64,000 bases of DNA from Cristatella mucedo (taxonomy: Eukaryota > Bryozoa > Phylactolaemata > Cristatellidae), in assembly GCA_009760855.2 (NCBI GenBank), contig WPIO01000104.1:757501-821500 (forward strand). Direction: 5' to 3'. Shown in pieces: positions 1 through 11,045 of this stretch. Position 1 is the stretch's first letter. Every line of letters begins with the position of its first letter. The notes beneath the pieces are model-generated. The model was not told the DNA's origin and ran no database searches. It worked only from the letters and a program-made list of their open reading frames with translations. Position numbers and translations under genes: made by a program.

Positions 1-770
1 GGCCTACCGGCATGTGCTTTCAGGCGATTACAGCTGCTGCAAAACTCCGCAGCTAGGCTTAGACTATATAAAAATATAATTCATTTATATAGCGCCCCAA
101 GAGAACTTAATCTCTATTCAGGCACTTCACATATGCCTCGGGGCTCGAGCCCACGACCTCAGATTGTCGGTCGTGAGTATCGCAGTTGCCACATTACACC
201 ACTTCTCGCCGATCCGCACTGGCTCCCAGTCAAGCAACGGATCGACTTCAGGGTTTTCTCGCTCACTTTTAGGTCCCTTCATTCTCTGGCTCCAGCCTAT
301 CTCTCAGATCTACTCCCCCAAAAGGCCAAGCATCGTATCACCCGCTTTTCGGAGTCCAACAGTCTACAAATACTCCATACAAGCCTCAAATCCTTTGGAG
401 ACCGTGCGTTTAGTTCGAAGCCTGGAACTCCCTCCCGACCAGCGTCAGAACATCCCCTGACTTGACCACATTTAAAAAGAACTTATAAACACACCTATTT
501 AGGACAGCATTTAGTGGTTCACTGCGATTCGTCCTTCATGTGCTTATGCGTGCTTACACTGCGCATGCTGCCACTAATCACATTTGCATGCTGACCCTGT
601 GCATGTCACCCCTAACCACGTTATTCAGGTTGTTTATCAAGTATGGTATTACTCACCATTAAATTGCGCTTCCCTTTGCAACAAATGTAAAGCACCTCGA
701 AAGAGATTGAGTTCTCTGAGGGCGCTTTATCAAGTGCATTATTATTTTTATTTTAATTACAAGAATTAAC
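1..770 (+). mobile_element. LINE family 1, 3' fragment, interrupted
   Basis: This is the 3' end of a CR1/L2-like non-LTR retrotransposon, cut by the window edge. Positions 1-65 and about 170-480 encode the conserved region after the reverse transcriptase (RLQLLQNSA, then CHITPLLADPHWLPVKQRID and SLAPAYLSDLLP) and match the copy at 43200-43620. Positions about 66-168 do not belong: they resemble a reverse-oriented family-1 tail plus a tRNA-like SINE piece, so they are probably a later insertion. The 3' UTR (about 480-680) and terminal hairpin region (about 690-740) are present, followed by ATT-rich sequence. Frames are broken; this is a dead copy. Confidence 0.85.
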
Positions 771-1175
771 TCTTAATAGGCGCCGTGCAGTTGACGGCAG
801 CAGCTTTCGCGGACCAGTAGCCGTGCACTACAAAAATTGTGGATTTTTACTCAGAACTTTGCGGGTTTGGCACAAAACCGAACCATCATTATTTCATTTT
901 TTTGTTATTGAATCCTAAAGTGCATTCGAAAGTGGGGTAACATTTTCGGTCACTCATGAAAATTACAGGCTATGACAATAGTAGAAATAATCATATTCAA
1001 CCGACGCTGAAGTGTCGGTTGAATGAGCCTCCTTAGAATCCTGCAGGTAATAGATCTCGTAAACTTCGTAGCGCGCCAGTTCTTTATCTGGCGGATAGAG
1101 TTAGTCAGTAGAGCAGAGGTCTTAAGTGAGCCCTTATGTTCAATCTCGCCTCCGAAATAATGCGGCATTGTAGAG
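771..1175. other. no feature recognised
   Basis: This stretch between the LINE fragment and a short tandem repeat has no convincing coding frame, splice-bounded exon or repeat match that I can see. The inverted motif around 1000-1022 (ACCGACGCTGAAGTGTCGGT) is a small hairpin. Confidence 0.4.
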
Positions 1176-1240
1176 TGCGACAGACAGAGTCCACCCCCCT
1201 GACAGAGTCCACCCCCCTGACAGAGTTCACCCCCCCCCCG
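1176..1240. repeat. 18-bp tandem repeat, about 3 copies
   Basis: The unit CAGAGTCCACCCCCCTGA is repeated with little change and then runs into a poly-C tract. It gives the repetitive reading GGGLCQ on the minus strand, which is not a gene. Confidence 0.85.
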
Positions 1241-1635
1241 CCCGCCCACCTCCTTCGAGAGCCTTTCACTGCCCAGGCGCCGTGAACCGTCGTCCCGGAT
1301 GCACACCCCGTGCTTTCGCTACTCATTCTCGCCTTCTCTTCGTCTCGCACCTTCTCGACTCCCTCTCAATCGCATGGACACTGTGCAGTCCTTTCCGGCG
1401 TCGGCGTGCGGGTCAACATCAAATTCGCCGAAAAGTTTATAGAGACAGCTGTAGCTTCGCGGGCGAAGCGCCGATATGGCGGTTCGCTCCGTCAGTCACA
1501 TTAAGACTTAAATTCACGGTGTGCGGCTCCCGAGTTGCAATGGTGAGGAGTTGGTAACGCGACAATCTATGGCTAAGGCAGCGTAAAAGCCGAAGAGAGG
1601 TAATAGGTGTAAATAGGTAAATGGAACTCCAATCG

Positions 1636-1875
1636 GCAGAAAGAGAGCAGACGTCGTTGCGTAGGAACTTCGGAAGTAGTTACGAAGTATTAAACAGGCA
1701 GAACAAAAGGTTCAGTCTCCAACGGTCGTTCGTTATGCGTCGGAATAGAGCAGCTAATTTGTAGCCCATAGAGGACATGAGGTCTTCGAGAACGCTGAAG
1801 TTGGTGTGTTAGTTCAGCTAGGCATAAAATAACCTGGCCAAGGCAATCCGTGTGGGTCAGAGTAAGCAACTAGCT
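1636..1875 (-). mobile_element. LINE family 2, highly degenerate internal fragment
   Basis: Scattered blocks (CGTCGTTGCGTAGGAACTT, CAGCTAATTTGTAG, AGTTCAGCTAGGCAT, GTGTGGGTCAGAGTAAG) line up in order with the family-2 copies at 12860-13110 and 34440-34680. Divergence and small indels are heavy, so this is an old copy. Confidence 0.65.
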
Positions 1876-2039
1876 CTCTATACGTTGAAACGGTGGTGTG
1901 CTGTACCAGCAAGATTATTACTGATATTCATCGTTCGCTGTTCCTGAATTAAAATGACTAGGAACGGATTTCGGGATAATTTATGGCCAAGGCAGCATAA
2001 ATGCAGTAGCCGTGTATTGGGCAGTTAGCAGCACTTCTG

Positions 2040-2235
2040 TAGCTAGCCTTGGCCTTTAGGCTGAGCATCTTGATATTATTTTTATAGCGACAGGTGAGCT
2101 TTTAAACGGCTGTCACCGTAACTTGCAGCAGCGATTAAGGATCGCCCACCTCAGGATTCGAACCCACGATCTCTGTCACGAGATCGTGAAAAGCAAGCAC
2201 GTCACCTAGTGTGCCATCGTGGCTAACCGACTGAA
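2040..2235 (-). mobile_element. tRNA-derived SINE
   Basis: Read on the minus strand, the element starts with a tRNA-like head. A-box-like TGGCACACTAGGTGA is followed by a perfect B box, GGTTCGAATCC, near 2155-2165. The anticodon arm is replaced by a longer hairpin (CACGATCTCGTGACAGAGATCGTG). The body (GGCGATCC, TTAATCGC, CTGTCGCTATA) matches copies at 52838-53012 and 60470-60645. A functional tRNA is unlikely because there is no normal anticodon loop. Confidence 0.8.
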
Positions 2236-2589
2236 CGGCTCGAGATCTGTTGCACGGTGTTGTGCTTGTCTGCTGCTGCCGTTGTAATTAGCACAAGAGT
2301 CCGGCCAGTGATGTGTGCCCCACCTGCACCCGGTGGTTGGGCAGACGACTCAGCACAGGGTCCGGCCTTTGATGTAGGGAATGTTGCCAGCCGCAGCTAC
2401 ATTCCCAACTGGGGTGATTCAGCGAAAGGGGGAGGGGAAGGGGAGTCTTACAGAAATAGGCTTGAGAGGGATACACCGAGAGTCTTGTTTATCGTTCAAG
2501 TCCACGACGGTGCCTCCCTGAGACTCGCCGAGATCTGCCCAGATGGAGCTACAGCAACACAGCGACGGCATGATCGCTGCTGAACGCTT

Positions 2590-2668
2590 GTAACTCTCAG
2601 TCGCTGTAATGTAATGTATCTCAGTCTGTAACTCCATAACAGCCACAAGGATTATTCAGGAGAGTTTT
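2590..2668 (-). mobile_element. LINE family 2, 3' tail only
   Basis: TGTAATGTAATGTATCTC followed by the complement of the family-2 3' UTR (CTGTAACTCC, CCACAA, CAGGAGAGTTTT). It matches the 3' ends at 12596-12680 and 34195-34265. It is a strongly 5'-truncated insertion. Confidence 0.75.
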
Positions 2669-2737
2669 TTTATTATACGAGACCGGAGAAGCAAGAGTGA
2701 CGAAGATGCCTGCCTCCACCGTAGGTGCAAGCCGAGC

Positions 2738-2790
2738 ACACACACACACACACACAAACACACTCACACACTCACATGCTCACACGCACG
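2738..2790. repeat. (CA)n-rich microsatellite
   Basis: Interrupted CACACA run with CACTCACA variants. Confidence 0.9.
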
Positions 2791-2946
2791 CTCTCGGGAA
2801 CCGTGTATGGCGCACGAAAGTAGAGTTCAGTTGGGAGCGGCTGCTATTTGATAAACGAGATAGTGAGAGAAGAACGTTAGTGAGAGAAGGAGACGTAGTG
2901 TGAGAGATATAACGACACAGACGAAAGAGATTGACAGCCATGAAAA

Positions 2947-2972
2947 GGAGAGAGAGAGAGAGAGAGAGAGAG
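2947..2972. repeat. (GA)n microsatellite
   Basis: Short uninterrupted GA run of about 24 bp. Confidence 0.9.
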
Positions 2973-3303
2973 GCATTAGCACTGGCACTAGCCAGGACTC
3001 CTGCAGCGCCATCTGCCGGTGGACAGAGAAAGAGGAGAGCACGTACAGAACGCGCACGGGCAAGCCTTCACTACTCGAGCTCGTCGCGCTCGTGTGCGTT
3101 CGGTACACATCGTCGGCGGCTGTGCAGGCGCACGCTTATTCTGCCCGCCAATATGCCGGCCGCCTGTCGGTGGTGAAAGGAGCTGCAAGCTGAGGCCTCC
3201 CGTCTTGGCTTTTATAACTTTTTAACGTCTTCGACGTCGTTCTCGTCCCCTGCGAAAAAAGACCCGGCAAAAGATGGCGAGGCAGTGAGCCTGTGTAGTT
3301 CGA

Positions 3304-6300
3304 TCAAACGGCGGCTGTGGCTTCCAGTGCAGAGCGCTGCCTCGGCACGTAGGCGGACAGGGGTAGAGAGGACGGCGCAGGCTCACTGTGCCGGTCGGAC
3401 GTCCAGAGAGTCAGGTTGTCCCGCAGAAGCTGCATGATGAGCGTCGAGTCCTTGTAGCTTTCCTCCGTCAGATCGTCTATCTCGGCGACAGCGGCGTCGA
3501 ACGCCATCTTGGCCAGATCGAAGGCGAGGTGGGGCTCGTTGAGAATCTCGTAGTAAAAGACGGAGAAGTTGAGCGCCAGGCCGAGGCGGATCGGGTTCGT
3601 CGGCAGCAGCTTTGCAATGGCGATGTTGCTGGCGGACTGGTAGGCCTGCAGGCTGTTGTCGGCCAACTCCTTTCGGTGGCTGTCCACTTGGACCTCGACC
3701 AAGTAGCGATAGTAGTCACCTTTCCTACAAACCGGAAGCAGCACGCTGCTGTGGAAGGAGGCCGCTGCAAATAAGCAGCGCTTTGTTTGCAGCTGCTAGC
3801 TGCCAGCAGTTACAGTAACAGCCGTCAAGCGGCTGCAGCAGAGCTGCAACGAGATCAACATACCGGGGCAAAGCTTCGACGGGGCGGCTCGAGCCGGAAG
3901 GCGGCAAGCTTACATTTTGAAGAAGAACACCTGGGCCTCAGCCTTGGACGAGGCCTCAGGCCCGGCGGCCGCATTCGCCACCGGGATCAGGTTCCGGTCG
4001 AGAAGGTCGATTATATCGTTGCATTCCTTCACCAGCTCTTCCTTCACCTGCCCGACGTAGGAAATGCTTGCTGCTCCGTAGGAGCGACAAAGAGAGATGG
4101 CGATCTACGCCACACTCGGGCGGGGAGGCTGGTGCTGCCCACTCGAATGGTTGAGCTGGTGCCGATGCTGCCACCAAGCTGCAGCATTAGCGGTGGCATT
4201 AGCAATGCGTAAACCGGAAGCATCTTGTGAACAACAGGAAGTACCTGGGATAAAGTAGGGAGCAGCTGAGCTATCGCAGCCTCGGTCACACCATTCCTCA
4301 GCTGGCTAGCACTTGGGGGGCAGCAGCAGCTTGGCTAACTCTGGGAGGAGCTGAGTGCACCGATCACACGATGCACGATCACACGATGCACATCATGATC
4401 ACACGATCACCGCAATCACAAGAGGCTTGACACGCAAGGATGCTGACTAGCCGCTGACGCACCTTCTCACGGTACTGCTTGATCTGCTCCAGCTTGGGCC
4501 CCTCCTCCTCCTTTTGCTCGATGCTGCTGAGGATGCGCAACGAGGCTCGGCGCGGGCCGATGACGTTCTTGTATGCCACGGACAGCAGGTTCCTCTCCTC
4601 GACCGTGAGATCCGGATTGATGGCTGCCGCCTGCTTCATGTGGTCTACCATCTCTGCACGAGAGGGGGAAGGGAGATTGGCACGATTGCGGGCAGCTTGC
4701 CCAGCGAGGTGGCTGCGATCCCGCTCCATCGCTCTCGAGCAGAGCCGGCACCCGAAGTAGGATCCCGGCGGGCTGCGCTGGCATCGATCGGCTCCGAGTG
4801 GTCGCTGAGGCGAGCGTAGCCAATCGACGCGCCGCCCCCCCCCCCCCCCCCGCAGTGAGCGATCGGCTGGCGCTCGCCATAATAACAGGCCGCTGAAAGC
4901 AGCAGCTTGCTCTGCAAACGGCGAGCGAACGTGAAAAGCCCACCGGAAGTCCAGCGGCAAGAGCGTGCAGGCAGCAGCCAGCGGGTAATGGAACGAGTGC
5001 CTCTTTTCTGTCAGCCAAGCTCGGCTAGATTAGCCAGCTAGCTAAACTTGTACCTAGGTTAGGTTCGGTTGGCTGGGACAGGACGGCTGTAATGAGGGTC
5101 ACCGGCTAGGCCGGGGGCAGACCTATGGCATGTGTCGCGAGTGACGCCAGGTCACCGGGGCTCTTGGGAAGGAGACGTTGGCCAAGTAAGTCGTGGTGTT
5201 GGAGGCTCCCGGTCTCGCCGAGTTATGCACCTGGATTTGTGCAGGCGTGCTCCGGCGATGCTGCCACGCACGCAAGGGAACGAGTACCCAAGGCCCAAGC
5301 GAAGCTAGATAGCTCGCTCGTTGTTGAGACTTGTATATTCCTCGTTCCCCGTGTAGCAAGTTCGTGGCCCCCCCACCGTGTGTTGGCGTCTTTCGGTGGA
5401 AGCTCACGACTGCTGTAGTTGTCGACTCGGACAAGCCAGCAGTTACTCAGCCAGCCGGGTTTTGGACGGCGTAGGCTGGTACTGTTGGACTCGGAGTCGG
5501 TACAACGACAGGACTGCAGAAGCCGACTGACCCCAACTAGCACGTTTGTTCGCGCTTGCTGCGTCGTCTTGCTCCCCCATAGTGTACTGTGTATGGGACC
5601 CTCCCTGTAGACTTGTTTAGTTCCCCTGTTGTTGTTGGCGCATGCGCTATTATAAAGAGGTTTAACCTGATGGCCGCTCAACTTACCCTAGCTCAGCTGC
5701 ATGGCGAGCGGCAGCGTGTATGGCCGGGTTTGGTGGAAACTAGCCTTTGACCCCTGGAACTCGGCTACAAACTAGCCAGAGGAGGGCTCATCAAGCCTCG
5801 ACAGCTCCAGCTGGAAGAGGAACCTGGGAGGAGGGAGGGTCAGCACGCGAGGTTCGAGATGCCACCTTGGAATGAGGAATGCCTGTAGCCAAGGATATAG
5901 AGGTGCCGGCAAAGCCTGGCTGAGTCATTAGGTTGAGCTGGGCAGGAGGGCGGACGAGTCAGTGGCAGCGAGAGGGATTACGCAGTCTTACCTACTACCA
6001 CTGTCTAGGACACCGGCCGAATCCTGGTCCGAGGGAGGGTAAGACAAGCAGGCGGCACTCACGTGACTACCGGTCCAAAGCAGGAGCTGGCAGCAGCAGC
6101 AAATCCCGAGGTCAAATGCTTACGGTGGCAACGAGCAGACATGCCTAATTTTGCATAGATACAAAGCAGGTCTTTCTGCAGCATGGAATGCTCGAAGTCC
6201 TGCCGTGCTCAAATGCATATTATAGAGGAGAGATGGGGAAGCAGCTGAGTCAGCTGCTTCCCCATCTCTCCTCTGAGTCAGCTGCTATGGGCAACCAGAG

Positions 6301-7202
6301 AGATGAGCAGCAGGGCTGTTGCGGCGACAGCAGCAGCAGCAGCAACGGCACCAGCAGCTGAGTCACTCAGCAATTCGACTGCAAGATGACCCTGAGGCTG
6401 AACCCGAGCAGCAGCCGACTGGGGGGGGGGGCTGGGGCCACAGGCACAGCACATGCCCCCCTCTCTACCAGCTGCTGTCCCGAATAACTGAAAGCTCTCG
6501 GGTAGAGGTAGTAGCTCAAAGTTCTCTAAATCGCTGCCGTCTTCCACTTCAGGGTAGTCCACCGCCGCAGGGGGCAGCCCTTCAGCATTGGCCGGAGTGA
6601 CAAGGAAACATGTCGAAGGAAGGTAAAGAGTGCCGGCATTCTGACGGCCAGCAACCGGAACCCGGCCACAGCAAATGAACCGAGACGCTGAGCGGCGAGA
6701 CAAAAAATAGCAGCTGGCCCTCAGCACGGCTGCAGCTGCTGCTCGAGCTACGAGCGACCGACGTGAGTGCACAATTAAGCCGTAGCGGCGACGGCGGCGG
6801 CAGCTACGACTGCGACACTGCCAGTGCGTGAGACGATGACCGAGGCAGCGATTCGCGGAGACCCGGTCGAGACAGGCGGCCGAGTCGCGCGGGGCGTCGG
6901 GCACGTCGCGAAACGCAGCGTTGCTGCTGCGACTGCCGGCGAGTAACAAGGCGGCAGCGGCGGCGGCGGGCGGCAGTCGCACGTAGCCGCTGCAGCCACC
7001 ACTGCTCGTAGCCGTCGTAGCCTGCCGTAGCCTGCCCGTAGCTCGGCAGCGGCTACGTACGACCGCTGCTGCTCGTAGCCGTGGCGACAGCCTCCGCCCC
7101 AATACCGCATGGTTTAGAGCACGTGCCCTTACCGTCATAACGTTCAGCTTGCTCGGCCACTTTGGCCAGATACACTAAGATCTCTCTTTCCTCCTGCGAC
7201 AT
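3304..7202 (-). CDS. 14-3-3 protein, epsilon-like (4 exons)
   Basis: A phosphoserine/threonine-binding dimeric adaptor that regulates many client proteins in the cytosol and nucleus. Exons on the minus strand: 7202-7133, 4653-4463, 4047-3914, 3724-3304. Junctions are GT-AG, and the joined CDS is 816 nt (271 aa). The start [20 protein letters not shown] is the family N-terminus. Residues matching the phosphopeptide pocket are K52, R59, R138 and Y139 (GDYYRYL). The signature blocks are [16 protein letters not shown] and [20 protein letters not shown]. The [17 protein letters not shown] block is epsilon-like. Oddities: GARRASW of epsilon is read here as GPRRASL; there is an Ala/Ser/Glu-rich insertion before VFFFKM (about residues 112-127); and the C-terminal tail after LWTSD is unusual, about 30 residues long. 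Intron 1 is about 2.5 kb and holds a perfect hairpin at 6224-6274. Isoform assignment is inference. Confidence 0.93.
4836..4852. repeat. poly-C run in 14-3-3 intron 1
   Basis: A homopolymer C tract of roughly 16-18 bases after CGCGCCGC. The length is likely unstable or assembly-sensitive. Confidence 0.85.
6224..6274. repeat. perfect 25-bp inverted repeat with 1-nt spacer
   Basis: Left arm 6224-6248 (begins AGAGGAGAGATGGGGAAGC) and right arm 6250-6274 are exact reverse complements around a single G at 6249. It lies in intron 1 of the 14-3-3 gene. The centre includes CAGCTG motifs. Confidence 0.95.
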
Positions 7203-7700
7203 GATGGCCGATGGTGCGTTAGAAGCGGCGAAACGATTCGAGTCGATTCGAGGACGAAACCGAGCAGCAGCCGTAACTATTCAAAATTGCCGTCAACGAC
7301 GAACCGATAATAACCCGTCGGCGTCCCGCGGTTGCCTTGGTTTCTTCCGGTGGGCGTGCCCTCAGGCTCCCTAACCTCTAAGCTCTCGCTGCGCGGAGCG
7401 CGGCTGTCTGGACCGCGCGACTCGAAATGATGACGGCGTTAAAGGGCCGTACATTTGCGACCGCATTTGCATGCGCACCTAAGTTTTTCCATCTTTTGAA
7501 ACGAGTGCGAGGGGTCTGGCCGAGCGCCGTCCGGTAGCGTTTCTTGGCGCGTATCGCGAGCTCGACGGTGAAGGGGCAGCTGACTTTGGATTTCAGCGGC
7601 GGCCGCGGCTGACGCACTCCATCAGCCGCCCGCAGCTGCAGCGCGCCGCTCGTAGACGGCCAGTGCCTGGGCTGGTACGCGCCAGCGAGGCGTCGACTTG
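7203..7700 (-). promoter_or_regulatory. CpG-rich 5' flank of 14-3-3 gene
   Basis: The sequence directly upstream of the 14-3-3 start codon is CpG-dense (for example CGCGGAGCGCGG, GCGGCCGCGG near 7395-7610), and the CpG-rich zone extends into intron 1 (about 6740-7130). Promoter role is inferred from position only; no TATA box is evident. Confidence 0.35.
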
Positions 7701-7964
7701 TAACGCCGAAGGCTCGGCGGGGTAGGCTTGACCTGCCGCTTACCTAGCGGGGTAGCCTAGCGCCTACTGCCGTTCGGTGCGCGCCTACGCACAATAAGCT
7801 GGCCACCGCGAAACGAGCGTTTCTGGCGCTGACCTGCTTACCGTTACTAAAGGGGGTCGTGAGTCCGCGGCGTGAATTGGAAAGCGAGACACACAGATTG
7901 GGGATTTTACTGAACTTTATTCGCAAGCGCACAAAGTCGCTGCGCGTCTAGTTCAGCTTTATCT

Positions 7965-8335
7965 CCACACTCCTCGCACGTTCTCAGCTACACTAACACT
8001 CTTGCGGAGGGAATACTCATCCACACTAAGCGCGACCCGGACCCTAAACCCTAACCGGTGAACTAGGAATCCGTTCCCACCTGTGCCGAGGGAATACCCC
8101 AAACACGCCAACGTAAACACTCCTGCGGAGGGAATACTCCTCCACACTGAAGCACGAACCGAAGTCTAAACCCTACCCGGAGAACTAGAACTCGGTTTCC
8201 AACAGTGCGGCAGGAATACTCCACACACGCCACCTCAAGCACTCTTGCGGAGGAAATACTTCTCCACACTGGAGCGCGACCCGGAGCCTAAACCCTAACT
8301 GGGGAACTAGGGCTCCACACACGCCAACTACGCCT
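7965..8335. repeat. about 122-bp minisatellite, 3 diverged copies
   Basis: Blocks GAATACTC-TCCACACT, CGCGACCCGGA, CTAAACCCTAAC and GGGGAACTAGG recur with a period near 122 bp. The three reading frames of similar peptide (MWRSIPSA, MWRSISSA) come from this repetition and are not genes. Confidence 0.88.
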
Positions 8336-9427
8336 AGCTCGCACCGGCAAATCCCTATGCCGAGACCACGGGCTAGCGCGCACACAAAAAACACGAAAGA
8401 ACACACAAAATGCCAGCTCGGGCGCGATACGACCGTATTCGGTGGGGTTCCACCGAATCCTCCTAGCGCTGTCTCGTCCTGTTCCGTCCATCGTCGGCGG
8501 ACAGCCCGCCCTCCTCCCTCGCTTTCAGAGAAAACGAGTGCGACGGCGTCGAAGCCGGACCAAAGACAAAAAGCACGAGGCTCAGAGGGAGCGTCGCTCG
8601 ACTCTTAAATACATAGCTGATACAATGGGGCAAGAGCTTAGTGGTATTGGGCCCGACACCATGGCCCATTACGGTAAGGAATTAATACCGGCACCAGGCC
8701 ACTGGAATGTCCCCTCTGTCCAGCTTGAATGGCGAATGCGTTCCAGACGATTCTTTCTTGGAAAGAGGGAAGGCGGGGGTTGACAGGCCAGCCAACATCT
8801 ATCAGCAGCTTCCGCGAGTATCGGACCAATTCCTAAAGGCCGAATCGCCGCCGCTCGTCTCAGAGCTTCCTGGCCTGCTCCTAAGCGCTTCCTCTCTAAC
8901 CGCACTGACGCTCCTCTCTGGCTCACTGCTCCAGGACAAAGGGGCTCTAGCCCGCCGCCGAACAGCTCTTGTTCGCGCTAAAATTCAGCCAAGGCCAGCA
9001 GGGCGCTACAGACTTGTCCGTAAAGCCTTGCCACCCACCCGCGCGCCGCCCGTGCTGGGCAACTGCAGCGGCGGCGGCCGCTTCCGGCGAGGCACCAGGC
9101 GAGGCCTCGCGTGAACTAGCACGCGTCCGCAGGCGTCGTGCGAGTGCGAGACGCATTATTTGGAGTGCTTGATTATTTTGACAGTCGGCGAGCGTAGGGT
9201 GCGAGGAAATCGGTCGTCTGTCGCCAAAGGCCGAGTCCTAACGCATGACACTCTGCAGTCCAGCGGTCGCTACGGCTCACCCGAATTCACCCATCCCTCT
9301 CCAAGGGATGAACGTCCCGCTCTCCTTACGAGCGGCCGCAGGCGAGGCGTTTTAAGCATGGCGGCGCGCCGAAAACGCATCCATGCGAGAGCGTGCGCGA
9401 TGTCTTTAGTAGCCACGGCGCAACACC
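8336..9427. other. GC-rich intergenic sequence, nothing recognised
   Basis: No exon, repeat family or RNA gene could be supported. A short hairpin (ATTCGGTGG / CCACCGAAT) occurs near 8437-8458. Confidence 0.4.
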
Positions 9428-10138
<711 letters not shown>

Positions 10139-10204
10139 GCAGGAAGAGGAAGGAGAGGAGGAAGAAGAGCAACGGTTTTTCTAGGCTTTTGCACAAGCGA
10201 ACAT

Positions 10205-10600
10205 CATGATTTGGAAGTTTTGGTCCAGTCAGGCGACGTCGTGACGGAAGTCGGGAATGAGTTCTCGGCTTTATGAGCATACGAACTAAAGGCACGGTAA
10301 CCGAAGGATTTGAGGTTTGTACGAGGTATAGGCAAACAGTTAGATTCCGGAGAGCTGGTGGTACGATGTTTAGCCTCTAGTGTGAGTAGGTCTGAGAGAT
10401 AGGCTGGAGCCAAAGAGCGAAGGGACCTGAAAATAAGTGAAAAAGCATTGAAGATGATCCGTTACATAACTGGTAGCCATTGCAGGTCAGCCAGAAGTGG
10501 TGAGATGTGGCAACTGCGACGCTCACGACAAACAAGCCTAGCTGCAGAGTTTTGCACTTGCTGTAAACGCCTGAATTCGGATGAACCAACGAGTGAACGT
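10205..10600 (-). mobile_element. LINE family 1, 3' coding fragment
   Basis: The minus strand encodes QNSAARLVCRERRSCHISPL, DLQWLPVM and LWLQPISQ, the conserved block after the reverse transcriptase. It aligns with 43230-43600. It has no 3' hairpin tail: the element stops at the GA-rich tract. A short (GAAT)n follows at 10603-10622. Confidence 0.85.
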
Positions 10601-10669
10601 TTTAATGAATGAACGAATGAATTACAATAAGAGTCCGGCAAACGGTCGGATCGACATGCTTCCAAGCTT

Positions 10670-11045
10670 CCGAAAACCTAAACTCTAAAATGCTACCATG
10701 GCCACGACCAGGACACACTCTGTCGTAACGAACTTTGCAAATAATTTTATGCACTTGCACCTAGGATAGCTCATGGCCGTCTGAGCATCTGCACTAAAGC
10801 CGGAAACGGCGAACATACTATTTACAGAATTAAGAGTGAGGTCGCGAGTCACGGTTAATGAGAGAAAGGTAGATCTCTTTCTGTCTGTCGAGCAGTATGG
10901 GTTCCCACGAAAGCTCTCAATTCTGAATATGCCAATCTCACCGAATCGGTCAGCCCTCTAAGATCGAGCAAGATCTAAATCGATCTTTAAGATCTACGAT
11001 ATAAGTCAAGCACTACTCTCTACCTCAGCTGCAGGCTTGATAATC
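10670..11045. other. no feature recognised
   Basis: AT-balanced sequence between two LINE copies, with no coding or repeat signal that I can identify. Confidence 0.35.

Noticed and set aside
5123-5681. Overlapping open frames on both strands in 14-3-3 intron 1
   Set aside because: No domain, no conserved motif, overlapping frames of similar length: chance.
6278-7138. 286-residue open frame upstream of 14-3-3 exon 2
   Set aside because: Low-complexity Arg/Ala-rich product from GCA and GTAGCC repeats in intron 1; no family match.
8041-8062. Telomere repeat
   Set aside because: CCCTAAACCCTAACC is only two imperfect units inside a longer minisatellite.
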